From Micavibrio sp. (GTDB lineage: Bacteria > Pseudomonadota > Alphaproteobacteria > Micavibrionales > Micavibrionaceae), in the NCBI GenBank assembly GCA_030824805.1, contig JAPJRC010000016.1:1-37439 (forward strand): a stretch of 37,439 bases of DNA. Reading direction: 5' to 3'. This document shows, one piece after another, positions 1 to 8,612 of the stretch. The translations under genes were made by a program, and so were the position numbers. The notes under the pieces are model-generated. The model worked only from the letters and a program-made list of their open reading frames with translations. It searched no databases and had not been told where the DNA came from. Within the stretch, counting starts at the first letter, position 1. Each line of letters begins with the position of its first letter.

Positions 1-820
1 CTCCGCCATCAGTGGCCCACGAACCGTCTGTTCTTGCCCAGAATGACCAGGTGCCCACCGGAGCATCAAACACGGCATTGCTTGGCACAGTCACGGCATT
101 CTCCAAGCTGCCATCGAACGATATGGCACCGCCGTTTACGCCGCCTGTCCATGTTGCGCCGCTAGCAGAGAGCGTTCCGTTGTTACTGCCAACACTGTCG
201 AGAGCAGTGGTGCCGGAATTTGAATCCATAAGCCACCAGGCGGTCAGGCCCGAAGTTACATCCTCGGCCGTGTCGTTGGTACAGGTTGTCGAGAATTTTC
301 TGTCTTTACCTGCGCTGATGATGGCTACCACCGTGGAGCCGGGATTGCTTGTACCATCAAGACGTTTTGCCGTATTGCCGCCGCATCCCGCAATGTTGTC
401 GGACACGGTTTGCGGGCCGACATCCCATGCACAATAGCCGTATTCCGTGCCCCAGGGGTCCCTTATCTCAGCGCCGATATTTTCAGGCACAAGGCCGCCG
501 CCGACGGGATGCGGTTTCGTGCCCGGATCGCGGAACTCCAGCGGCTCTACATAACCATCGGTGTCGCAGTCACCTTCGTTGGCAAGCGTTGTTGTGGAAT
601 TCATGATGGAGATACGCGCAGCGCCCTGCATTTTTTCTTCGGCAACGGTTTTGCGCGTGACCTCGGACATCGATGACACGATACCTTTCACCGCGTTGCC
701 AGCGCCGACCGTCAGCACACCGACAAGAGCCACGGACGCAAACAACATGAAGAAGATGTTACCGGATTGGCTGCCCGGCTTTTTCTTTATAAAGGATGTG
801 CGGTTCATGTGTTTCATCAT
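1..820 (-). CDS. Pilin-like N-terminus plus LamG giant surface protein (3' part outside window)
   Basis: The minus strand is open from an ATG at 820 to the window edge, giving 273 residues with the C-terminus missing. A basic leader is followed by one hydrophobic helix (about residues 20-42, starting GNIFF), then a domain with DCDTDGYVEPLEF, DPWGTEYGYCAWD and AIISAGKDRKF. The last two resemble the C-terminal loop of type II secretion pseudopilin GspG. A LamG-like start (WWLMDSNSG...SVGSNNGTL) follows from about residue 200. The order and many residues match the start of the complete giant protein upstream, so the two are paralogs. The start codon overlaps the upstream stop (ATGA, 817-820), which indicates translational coupling; the next in-frame ATG at 817 is an alternative. 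Role is inferred: an anchored or pilus-borne surface protein. The canonical prepilin Glu5 is absent, so processing by a prepilin peptidase is uncertain. Confidence 0.8.
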   Translation of the reverse strand, partial: MMKHMNRTSFIKKKPGSQSGNIFFMLFASVALVGVLTVGAGNAVKGIVSSMSEVTRKTVAEEKMQGAARISIMNSTTTLANEGDCDTDGYVEPLEFRDPGTKPHPVGGGLVPENIGAEIRDPWGTEYGYCAWDVGPQTVSDNIAGCGGNTAKRLDGTSNPGSTVVAIISAGKDRKFSTTCTNDTAEDVTSGLTAWWLMDSNSGTTALDSVGSNNGTLSASGATWTGGVNGGAISFDGSLENAVTVPSNAVFDAPVGTWSFWARTDGSWATDGG

Positions 821-3800
821 TGCACCTGCACCGGTCTTAGCCTGTTGACGCTGGTCTGTCCGTCACCCAACTGTCCATCCCACGGCGCCCCCCAGCACCA
901 GGCCGTGCCGTTGGAACGTACGCCGCATGCGTATGTTGTTCCACGACTGATAGATGTCCAGTCGGTCCATCCTGTCGACGAACTGCTGCTGTGCACCTGT
1001 CTCGGCCGGTTATCAGTGCCTGTACCATTGTATCCGCCAACACCATAATCGTTGAGGCCCCAGCACCACGCCGTGCCGTTGGCGCGTATGCCACAGGTTC
1101 CGTTTTCAACACCAGGGGTTATCATGGTCCAATCAGACCACCCACCCGGGCCTGTATCTGTTTGTACCTGGATGGGTCTTGAACGGTCACCAATTCCCCC
1201 TGCGCCCAGCGCGCCATAAGAGTCCGCCCCCCAGCACCAGGCCGTGCCGTTGGAACGTATGCCGCATGTGTTGTGCCAGCCGGCCGAGAGGAAGATCCAA
1301 TCACTCCATCCTGCGGAAGTGGTGTCGTCATGTACCCTGACAGGATATGCGCGGTTGGCAGAAGTCTGGCCATCGCCTAGCTGTCCATCCGAAGCAAGGC
1401 CCCAACACCACGCAGTACCGTTTGCGCGTATGCCGCATGAGTGCTTTGTACCCACAGCGAGGAATTTCCAGTCAGACCATGCGCCAGGACCCGTGTCGGT
1501 CAACACCTGTACCGGACGCACATTATAACCCCCCCATGCAACGCCATTCCCTGCACGTCCATCGGAGTTATTGCCCCAGCACCATGCCGTGCCGTTCGCG
1601 CGAAGCCCGCATGTGTAGTTTTCTCCGGCGCCGATTTGCACCCAGTCCGTCCAGCCTGTTGTGGAACTGCTGCTCTGGACTTGCACCGGACGCGGACGGA
1701 TCGTCGAGTCTTGATTGTCTCCAAGTGCCCCATCCCATGGCGCTCCCCAGCACCACGCCGTGCCGTTTATGCGAATGCCGCATGTGTGATTCCAACCGGT
1801 CGCGACGCTGACCCAATCGCTCCAGCCTGTCGCCGCACTGTTGGTATGCACTTTCACAGGCTGTGTCCGGTCTGTCGTGCTCTGGTTATCGCCAAGTTTG
1901 GCGTTATCGCTGTCACCCCAGCACCATAGCGAGCTATCTGCAGAGATATAACAGCTGTGATTCAGACCCGTGGCATCTTTGCTAGGCCGCACGTCCCAGG
2001 ATCTTGCATTCGCTGCGCTAAAAACATTCCATACGTTATCTTTGCAGTAATGCCATGCCGAACCTGTCCAGCGGATTGCCCCGGCCTTGCCCGCCGTGCA
2101 GCTGCCGGAATCGTTGCCGACCTTGATGGCGCCATTCACATCGAGCTTTGCCTGCGGCATGCCGTTGGTGCCGATGCCGACATCGCCCTGATTGTTGATT
2201 TCAAGGTCGGTTGTAGTGGTGTCAAGCCATGCGTCTGTGTTGGTCGCTTTCGAGCCGATCGTGAAGTTACCGGTGGCGGGATTAAGACCCATGGCGCGCA
2301 CCAGCGGCGCGACGGCGCCGGGCCCGCCGCTATTGTACAGTAGCAACACCTCGGCATCTGAAAGAATACGGCTATACATGCGGATGTCGTCGAGAGAGCC
2401 GCTAAATGCGTTGGCTATGTGCATTACCACGTCATTGAGCGGTACAACCGTTCCATCGCTCGACCCCCAGCTACCCGCAATAGGCTGGCCGTTCACCCAC
2501 ATTTTTGTGGAGCTGGCGTTGCCGAACGTGTGTGCCACGGTGAGATGCTGCCACGTTCCCTGAACAATTTGCGGTGTGGTAGAAGTGTATTCGTGCCATG
2601 TATTTGTCGGCTGTTCCATGCCGAAAACAAAGGAATCGTTAGGCGCGATCTGTACGTAATAATTGTTGTTGCCGCCGCCGCCTTTGCCGACCATTTCACG
2701 CCATCCATCGCCCCAGCCCATATCGCCGACATCGTTGTTGATCCACATGGATATCGTCATGCTGGCGCCGGAAGGCATATCTATGTCGCCCGTTTCCACA
2801 TCCGTAAGCGAGGGGAAATCTATGGCCGTTCCCATCATACCCGCTACAGACGATATGCTGGTGCCGTTGTAGGTACCATGCACAGGATTAGAAGTGGCAG
2901 AGTCCATCACGCTCGTTCCCGACGTTTCATCGAGTTTCCAGTGATGGCTAAGGCCTGACATAACAACGGTTGGCGCTGCCGTCACCGATGCCGCTTTGAA
3001 CGAAAGCTGTGCCGGATAAGCATCGCCGCCCGACTCAATAGTCATGTTGTGCACGCCGAGGCTGGAGGCCATGCTTGTGCGTCCGGCTGTCGCAAAGAGC
3101 ATACCGTTGCCCGCCGCGCCTGTGCCGGAAATACGTCTTGCCGTCCCGACGCCTACGCCTACGCCGGAGCGAAGATTTACCCCGCCATTGTCTTCGCTGA
3201 CCGTCCACGGATCCGGATCGGGGAGTGTCAGCACGCGGTCGGGTATGGATTTGTTGCCTGTGCTGACACCGTTGCCGAGTTGCCCGTTGCTGTCTGATCC
3301 CCAGCACCATACGCTTTCATCGGCCTTCATACCGCAATTGGTAACTGGACCATTTATGACAGATATCCATTGGCCGCCGCCAACAATCTGCACAGGATAG
3401 GGCACATTGCCCGATGTGAGACCATTGCCAAGCATACCGTTGGTTCCATCGCCCCAGCACCAGAGCGTGCCATCTGTTTTTATTCCGCACGTAGAAGTGA
3501 CGCCCGGAGAGACGTAAGCCCATGGGCCCATATCAACGACCATTTGCGGCGTATTATAATTACCAGAAGTCTGGTTGTTACCAAGACGTCCATTGTCGGC
3601 TAGTCCCCAGCACCACGCCGTGCCGTCGGCCTTAATTCCACATGTGTGCATGTAGTGTGTCGTGATATCAATCCATGGGCCTGCCTCTGCAACAGGAGCC
3701 AATGGCAAATATGCAGCGACTGTTTGTCCGTTTCCAAGCCTGCCCGATCCTCCCCAGCCTTGGCACATGGCAACGCCCGTTGTGGTAATACCGCAGAAGC

Positions 3801-6800
3801 CACCGTTGATTCTGACAATTTTGTTCCATTTGTAGTCGTTGCCAACTTGCACAGGATCGTAGTTAGCGGTTCCTGATACGGGCCCCCAACACCATGCCGT
3901 GCCGTCTGTTTTGAGCGCACATGCACCGTCGACACCCGAAGAGATTGTGCTCCAAGGGCCATCGTTTGTAACTTTAGTCGGGCTCGATTGTGCTCCTGTG
4001 ATGCCCGATCCGTTGCCTAAGCCGCCCCCAGTATCATCGCCCCAGCACCACGCAGTACCATCATTTTTGATGCCGCAATTGACATTTTCATTTCCCTGAC
4101 CTCCAATGCCGAGCCGTACCCAAGGCCCGGTGTCGGTAACCATACTGGGCTGTGTTCTGCTGGCGGTCAGGACAGGACCGTTGCCCAGTTGTCCAACTGT
4201 ATCTTGCCCCCAGCACCACGCCGTGCCGTCACTTTTGATAGCGCAAGCAGCATTATCGAGATTTGTTATTTTACCCGTACCCACCGGTTCTTTTATAACG
4301 GGTCTGACATTCGTGTCGGATATCGCCAGGAAGGCGTCCAACCCTGCCGCGATATCGATGATATTTTTAAGAGGGGTCATAACAGGCGATGCCTGATCAC
4401 CTGTGATATCAGGGCCGTTGCCGAGCTCTCCACTGCCGTCATCACCCCAACAGGCCACTTCTCCGTTTACTCGCAGACCGCAAATCGAGCCGCTACCTAC
4501 AGCAATTTTTTTGAAATCGGAATAGGTTGAGACAGCCACTGGCCTATTGTAGGTGCTGGTTGCCGATCCGTTTCCTATTTGCCCGTCTGCATCAACGCCC
4601 CAGCAATAAGCCTGCCCCGTGCGACGAACGCCGCATGTGTTGTGAAGCTCGGAGTCTATATCAATCCAGTCTCTCCAAGATCCGCTGCCAGTATCTTTGA
4701 GCACAGCCACAGGTGTGTTCTGCTGCCCAGTACCACCATTGCCCAGCTTGCCGTTTGTGCCTTCGCCCCAGCAATAAGCGGTCCCATCCTTGGTAATACC
4801 GCAAACTTGTCCCTGGATGCCGTTTACCGTGAGCTTTGCCCAATTGGTGATGGTGGATACTTGTACCGGTATGTTGCTGTCGCTGGTGGTGCCGTTGCCT
4901 AGCTGGCCCGTGTTTCCACGGCCCCAGCACCATGCTTCACCGTTGTGTCGAATGCCGCAGGAGTTGAAAAACCCGGCTTCGATATCGACAAAGTCAACAA
5001 CATTGGACACCTGTACCGGCAAATGTTGGTCCGCGGTGTCGCCGTTGCCGAGTTTCCCGTATGCTCCCGAACCCCAGCACCAGACCGTGCCATCACGCTT
5101 CAGCGCGCAGGAGTGCAAGCCTCCGGTGGCGACCTTTGCAACGTCTTCCAGTTCTTGTACCAGCTCAGGGACAACAGCATTTCCTGTCATGACCGGACCG
5201 TTGCCCAATTGTCCATAGCCATCGCTACCCCAGCACCAGACTCTGCCGCCTGCTTTCACACCGCAGCCATTGTTGGCGCCCATCGACACTTGTATAAAAT
5301 CGTTTCCGTTTACCACCGCGCCAGGAAACGGGAAGTCGCCCAGTGACACATCGTTACCGAGGGTGCCGGAATTCGAACGGCCCCATGACAAAACTCTGCC
5401 TTTCCTTGCAGGCGTTTCGTTTTTCAATGTTTGGTTTCTTGTGGTTTGGTACAACTGGGCTACGGCATCTGCATCTATGGCATAATTGTACAGGCGGATA
5501 TCATCAGCCGCGGCCGCTACACGCTCAGTACCACCTGCATTCATACCGAAAAAGAGATTGCCGGTGTTGCTGGTATCATAGAACAAGGCTTCGGTGTGAT
5601 CGTCGGTAACGTCGAGCACACCGTTGATATAAAGCCTTGCGTTTCGTTCCGATGCAGCGGGATCGTATGTTGCGACGATATGGTTCCATTGTCCAATCTT
5701 CAGGCGTTGGGAACTGTTCAAATGATTCACGCCGTAGTTGTGGCCTGTCTCGAAGATAACTTCGCCGCCAGTGAGAAGCACGAGCCCATAGGTGTTGTAT
5801 GTCGGCGGACTATGGTTATCCCATTCCTTTGTAAGCAGTTTGGCATAGCCATCCTGCCAGTCGGCGGGTTTCACCCAGGCCGAAATGGTGAGGGCAGTGG
5901 GCTGCAAAGAGCCGCTGTTCGGGATTTCAACAGAGCCGTCCGTGCCGTTAAATATGAGTGCGCTGCCATCGACGGGATCGAAGGTATCGCGCGTTCCGTC
6001 AGTAAGCGTTCCATTATTGGGCCCAACGCTGTCGGTAATGATGGTTCCCGACAACTCATCAAACTTCCAGTTCGACACCAGCGTACCTGTCATGCCGCCG
6101 CCAGCGCCGCCGTTGCCGGACGTTCCCGAAAGAGACGTCCATCCAAGACCGTGTTCGAGATCACATATCTCCAGCGTCGGCGGGCTGGTGGAAAGGTTGC
6201 GGCGAATCTGTTTGTCGTTCGCGGAGTTACAGGGGCCGGACGTGAGGTCATCACCGTTGTCGCCAGGAAGAAGAAGGCCGCCTCCCGTGAGGATGTTACC
6301 TTTGAGGTTTACGCCGTCGCCGAATGTGGCGGCTTGTCCTTCAAGCGCGTTGCGCGTTTGTGCAGTAGTATTATCTGCAGGGTCGGGCTTCCACATACCG
6401 GACCCGAGATCATTTGCTTCTGCGTAAGTGTAGCCAAGCACGATGTCGTCGCTGCCCGGTGTCTGTACAAGCAGTTTGGCATTCGGTGATGCGCCGTCAT
6501 ACGCAATACAACTTGTCTGAAATTTTTTGTCTTTGCCCGCGCTGATGATGGCGATCGAATATTGGCGGTTGTCTGGAGCGCCCGCAAGACGGTTGGTTCC
6601 GCATGCAGGCTGCAATACGGCTGTACCAGAGTCCCACGCGCAATAGCCGTATTCCGTGTTCCACGGATCGAGCGGATCAGGCGTGAGGTCTGTCGGCAAA
6701 TATCCGCCTCCCACAGGTGCGGGCATACCGGCGCCCGGCGTGCGGAAAGGCAATGGTTCAACCATCGTGTCGCCGTCACAATCGGCATCGCTTTGCTGTG

Positions 6801-7068
6801 TGGTCGCGCCGACGATCGCAAGACGCGATGTTGTTACGACGGTGCTTTCCGCGACGGTGCGGCGCGTGACCTCGGACATGGTGGAAATCGGTCCGCGCAT
6901 GACGGTGTTAAGCCCGTATCCGACAGCACCCACCATGGCAACGGCAGCGAACAGCGCGAAAAAGACATTCCCGGCGATGCGGCTGGATTTCGGCGTGCGT
7001 GCAGGGGCGCTCCCGTGAATCGGGTCGCGGCGCAACGGTTGTTTTTTACCGGCGGTAAAAATTTTCAT
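817..7068 (-). CDS. Giant pilin-like / LamG / RCC1-propeller surface protein
   Basis: About 2083 residues from the ATG at 7068; the frame also extends to a TTG at 7095. Order: basic leader; membrane helix (about 28-48, starting GNVFF); GspG-like domain with DPWNTEYGYCAWD and IISAGKDKKF (about 90-160); LamG 1 (about 328-535); RCC1-type propeller 1 (about 555-915) and propeller 2 (about 930-1285); a fibre-like linker; LamG 2 (about 1370-1580); a tail-fibre-like segment with LDVNGAIKVGN (about 1590-1685); propeller 3 (about 1690-2083). Blades carry a C-G-I-x-x-x-G-T-A-W-C-W-G core with two cysteines, which suggests disulfide-stapled blades outside the cytoplasm. RCC1 propellers usually bind proteins and LamG domains usually bind glycans or proteins, so an adhesin or recognition role is inferred. 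The downstream paralog overlaps it by four bases. Whether it sits in a pilus or simply in the inner membrane cannot be read from sequence. Confidence 0.85.
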   Translation of the reverse strand: MKIFTAGKKQPLRRDPIHGSAPARTPKSSRIAGNVFFALFAAVAMVGAVGYGLNTVMRGPISTMSEVTRRTVAESTVVTTSRLAIVGATTQQSDADCDGDTMVEPLPFRTPGAGMPAPVGGGYLPTDLTPDPLDPWNTEYGYCAWDSGTAVLQPACGTNRLAGAPDNRQYSIAIISAGKDKKFQTSCIAYDGASPNAKLLVQTPGSDDIVLGYTYAEANDLGSGMWKPDPADNTTAQTRNALEGQAATFGDGVNLKGNILTGGGLLLPGDNGDDLTSGPCNSANDKQIRRNLSTSPPTLEICDLEHGLGWTSLSGTSGNGGAGGGMTGTLVSNWKFDELSGTIITDSVGPNNGTLTDGTRDTFDPVDGSALIFNGTDGSVEIPNSGSLQPTALTISAWVKPADWQDGYAKLLTKEWDNHSPPTYNTYGLVLLTGGEVIFETGHNYGVNHLNSSQRLKIGQWNHIVATYDPAASERNARLYINGVLDVTDDHTEALFYDTSNTGNLFFGMNAGGTERVAAAADDIRLYNYAIDADAVAQLYQTTRNQTLKNETPARKGRVLSWGRSNSGTLGNDVSLGDFPFPGAVVNGNDFIQVSMGANNGCGVKAGGRVWCWGSDGYGQLGNGPVMTGNAVVPELVQELEDVAKVATGGLHSCALKRDGTVWCWGSGAYGKLGNGDTADQHLPVQVSNVVDFVDIEAGFFNSCGIRHNGEAWCWGRGNTGQLGNGTTSDSNIPVQVSTITNWAKLTVNGIQGQVCGITKDGTAYCWGEGTNGKLGNGGTGQQNTPVAVLKDTGSGSWRDWIDIDSELHNTCGVRRTGQAYCWGVDADGQIGNGSATSTYNRPVAVSTYSDFKKIAVGSGSICGLRVNGEVACWGDDGSGELGNGPDITGDQASPVMTPLKNIIDIAAGLDAFLAISDTNVRPVIKEPVGTGKITNLDNAACAIKSDGTAWCWGQDTVGQLGNGPVLTASRTQPSMVTDTGPWVRLGIGGQGNENVNCGIKNDGTAWCWGDDTGGGLGNGSGITGAQSSPTKVTNDGPWSTISSGVDGACALKTDGTAWCWGPVSGTANYDPVQVGNDYKWNKIVRINGGFCGITTTGVAMCQGWGGSGRLGNGQTVAAYLPLAPVAEAGPWIDITTHYMHTCGIKADGTAWCWGLADNGRLGNNQTSGNYNTPQMVVDMGPWAYVSPGVTSTCGIKTDGTLWCWGDGTNGMLGNGLTSGNVPYPVQIVGGGQWISVINGPVTNCGMKADESVWCWGSDSNGQLGNGVSTGNKSIPDRVLTLPDPDPWTVSEDNGGVNLRSGVGVGVGTARRISGTGAAGNGMLFATAGRTSMASSLGVHNMTIESGGDAYPAQLSFKAASVTAAPTVVMSGLSHHWKLDETSGTSVMDSATSNPVHGTYNGTSISSVAGMMGTAIDFPSLTDVETGDIDMPSGASMTISMWINNDVGDMGWGDGWREMVGKGGGGNNNYYVQIAPNDSFVFGMEQPTNTWHEYTSTTPQIVQGTWQHLTVAHTFGNASSTKMWVNGQPIAGSWGSSDGTVVPLNDVVMHIANAFSGSLDDIRMYSRILSDAEVLLLYNSGGPGAVAPLVRAMGLNPATGNFTIGSKATNTDAWLDTTTTDLEINNQGDVGIGTNGMPQAKLDVNGAIKVGNDSGSCTAGKAGAIRWTGSAWHYCKDNVWNVFSAANARSWDVRPSKDATGLNHSCYISADSSLWCWGDSDNAKLGDNQSTTDRTQPVKVHTNSAATGWSDWVSVATGWNHTCGIRINGTAWCWGAPWDGALGDNQDSTIRPRPVQVQSSSSTTGWTDWVQIGAGENYTCGLRANGTAWCWGNNSDGRAGNGVAWGGYNVRPVQVLTDTGPGAWSDWKFLAVGTKHSCGIRANGTAWCWGLASDGQLGDGQTSANRAYPVRVHDDTTSAGWSDWIFLSAGWHNTCGIRSNGTAWCWGADSYGALGAGGIGDRSRPIQVQTDTGPGGWSDWTMITPGVENGTCGIRANGTAWCWGLNDYGVGGYNGTGTDNRPRQVHSSSSSTGWTDWTSISRGTTYACGVRSNGTAWCWGAPWDGQLGDGQTSVNRLRPVQVQ
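840..2000 (-). repeat. Tandem RCC1 DNA repeats, about 170-bp period
   Basis: The last propeller of the giant gene is encoded by seven tandem units of about 165-175 bp. Each contains a near-identical core (plus-strand form cagcaccacgccgtgccgtt) seen near 893, 1062, 1234, 1408, 1576, 1749 and, degenerate, 1918. The nucleotide conservation is visibly higher than in the two earlier propellers (about 3210-5400), which suggests recent duplication or gene conversion. Repeats of this kind can change copy number by recombination. Confidence 0.8.
3210..5410 (-). repeat. Diverged RCC1 repeats encoding propellers 1 and 2
   Basis: Fourteen blade-encoding units occur here, spaced about 130-180 bp apart. 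Their WG and LGNG cores are conserved in protein, but the DNA is clearly more diverged than in the 840-2000 array. The first unit (SWGRSNSGTLGN) supplies only the outer strand of a blade, and the segment ending FLAIS near 4325 lacks the WG core, as expected where a propeller closes on itself. Confidence 0.7.
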
Positions 7069-7343
7069 AACCCCTAGCAGCAACGCATTCTGCAAAATTT
7101 CAGCAAGCCCCCGTTTTTATGACGCAAACCAAGCGTTTGGGCGCAATTGTCCCATTCTTGATTATCGGTCCTAAACGGTTAACAACCGCTAAAATTTTAA
7201 CTATTGAACGCGTCAAGAACTAACGCATTGAATTGGAAGGATATTATAGAATCATACACAGAGTGATACACAGGTATGACCATGCTACCCGAGAAAGCGG
7301 GGGGCGAAAAGGTAAAATCGCTAAAAAATCGGCCCGAAACTGC
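7069..7343. promoter_or_regulatory. Intergenic region upstream of the giant-gene pair
   Basis: This 275-bp gap lies between the secB stop and the giant-gene ATG, both on the minus strand. The part at 7140-7250 is A/T-rich and is the likely site of the promoter for the giant-gene operon. I could not pick a convincing -35/-10 pair. No open frame with family resemblance was seen here. Confidence 0.35.
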
Positions 7344-7838
7344 CTAGGCGGCAACCCCGTCTTTACTCTGTTTGACAGAGTTTGCGTACATAGTCCGGAA
7401 ATCGATCGGGTTAAGGAAAAGTGGCGGAAATCCGCCGCTGGAGACGGCGTTGGCAACGATCTGCCGCGCAAACGGGAAGAGCATCTGCGGCACTTCGACA
7501 TACAGGATGGGTTTCACGTGTTGCGCCGGTATATCCTTGATTGTTACGAGAGCGGCATAAACGATTTCGGCGATGAAAAGCGTCTCAGAGCCGCGCGTCG
7601 ATTTAACCGTGAGCTTGATGGCGGATTCATACAGATCGGGATTGGTTTCATCCGTGATCTTGTTCGCGTCGAGCACGATGTTCACATCCATTTCGGGGTT
7701 TCCGGCACCGGCACGCAAAGAGTGGGGCGCCCCCGGATTTTCAAAAGAGAAGTCGCGTACATACTGGGCGTGAACCTGTACCGATGCGGGTATGGGATCT
7801 ACTGTGTGGAGCGTCTTTTCTGCGGGCGTGTCGGCCAT
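7344..7838 (-). CDS. secB: Protein-export chaperone SecB
   Basis: A 164-residue protein of usual SecB length. It carries the family's central features: a QYVRDFSFENPGAP strand near residue 25, the ITDETNPDLYE-type segment, an EIVYAALV core and the ending PPLFLNPIDFRTMY. SecB is a cytosolic tetramer that keeps precursor proteins unfolded and hands them to SecA for export through SecYEG. The neighbouring fxsA, timA and mltA genes match the usual alphaproteobacterial context. It could serve the many large exported proteins in this window, but that link is only inferred. Confidence 0.96.
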   Translation of the reverse strand: MADTPAEKTLHTVDPIPASVQVHAQYVRDFSFENPGAPHSLRAGAGNPEMDVNIVLDANKITDETNPDLYESAIKLTVKSTRGSETLFIAEIVYAALVTIKDIPAQHVKPILYVEVPQMLFPFARQIVANAVSSGGFPPLFLNPIDFRTMYANSVKQSKDGVAA

Positions 7839-7968
7839 GGCGGTGCTTTCGAAATCCTATGAATATTGAACTTTACCCGAATTAGCATGAAGAATGGGGC
7901 GTGTCCAGATTGTACAGTCTGTGGATAAATTTGTGCCTAAAACTGTGTATGATGCTGTATAATATTTC

Positions 7969-8436
7969 TTATGACGAAGGTTTTTCATCTGTCGACGATT
8001 TTAATTCAATTTTCTCCACCGTCTCTTCCACACGTACATAGCTTCCGTCGATAACATCATCCTGCGGGTTTTGCGGTTGGGCTGTACGTATGTTTGCCTT
8101 GAAGACCCCGAGTTCCCTGATTTTTCGCCTGACTTCTGGAATCAAAAGAAAAATCCCGACGATATCGCCCAAAAATCCGGGCATGATAAAAAGAAATCCT
8201 GCCAGCACAAGACACAGACCGTCAAAGATTCCATCCACAGGTACGGCGCCTCTGCGCAAGATCTCGCGCGTCTTCATCAGCATGCCCAGCCCTTGGGTCT
8301 GGACAATCCACAATCCCAGCGATCCGCAGATCACCCATAAAAGGAATGTTTTGAAAAATCCTATTTCGTCGACAACGGCCACGAGCGTAAAAAGCTCTGC
8401 GATCAGAAACAGCGGTATTATTTGCCAGAAGTACAT
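7969..8436 (-). CDS. fxsA: FxsA family inner-membrane protein
   Basis: A 155-residue membrane protein. The N-terminal part contains three hydrophobic segments (about 4-22, 25-45 and 73-100) with the FxsA pattern FLLWVICGSLGLWIVQTQG and a pre-tail motif LIPEVRRKIR. The acidic, hydrophilic C-terminus is cytoplasmic in the family. E. coli FxsA is a dispensable membrane protein that affects F-exclusion of phage T7; its molecular role is not settled. It lies 130 bp upstream of secB on the same strand and is divergent from the Tim44-like gene, an arrangement common in Alphaproteobacteria. Confidence 0.9.
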   Translation of the reverse strand: MYFWQIIPLFLIAELFTLVAVVDEIGFFKTFLLWVICGSLGLWIVQTQGLGMLMKTREILRRGAVPVDGIFDGLCLVLAGFLFIMPGFLGDIVGIFLLIPEVRRKIRELGVFKANIRTAQPQNPQDDVIDGSYVRVEETVEKIELKSSTDEKPSS

Positions 8437-8612
8437 GTGGAGTCCTAGGTTTCGTCTTGATTTTTATCGTATCTGCAACAGGTTACGATATGGCGCGCAT
8501 CGCCATGTCGAACAAGCGGCAAGAGCCTTTCCTTTTCGGGAAGAGTCTGTGATAAAGTAAAAAGATAGGCCACGCCATGGCTATATATTACGTACAAGAA
8601 GGATAATTCACC

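Noticed and set aside
840..2000. CRISPR-like periodic repeats
   Set aside because: The period is about 170 bp, the repeats are in frame and encode RCC1 blades, and there are no short unique spacers or cas genes.
5431..6489. 352-codon plus-strand open frame opposite the giant gene
   Set aside because: It lies antisense to the LamG and pilin-like regions, whose family motifs are clear on the minus strand. No ribosome-binding site or family resemblance.
7320..7345. Terminator after secB on the minus strand
   Set aside because: A T-run is present but no stable stem directly precedes it.
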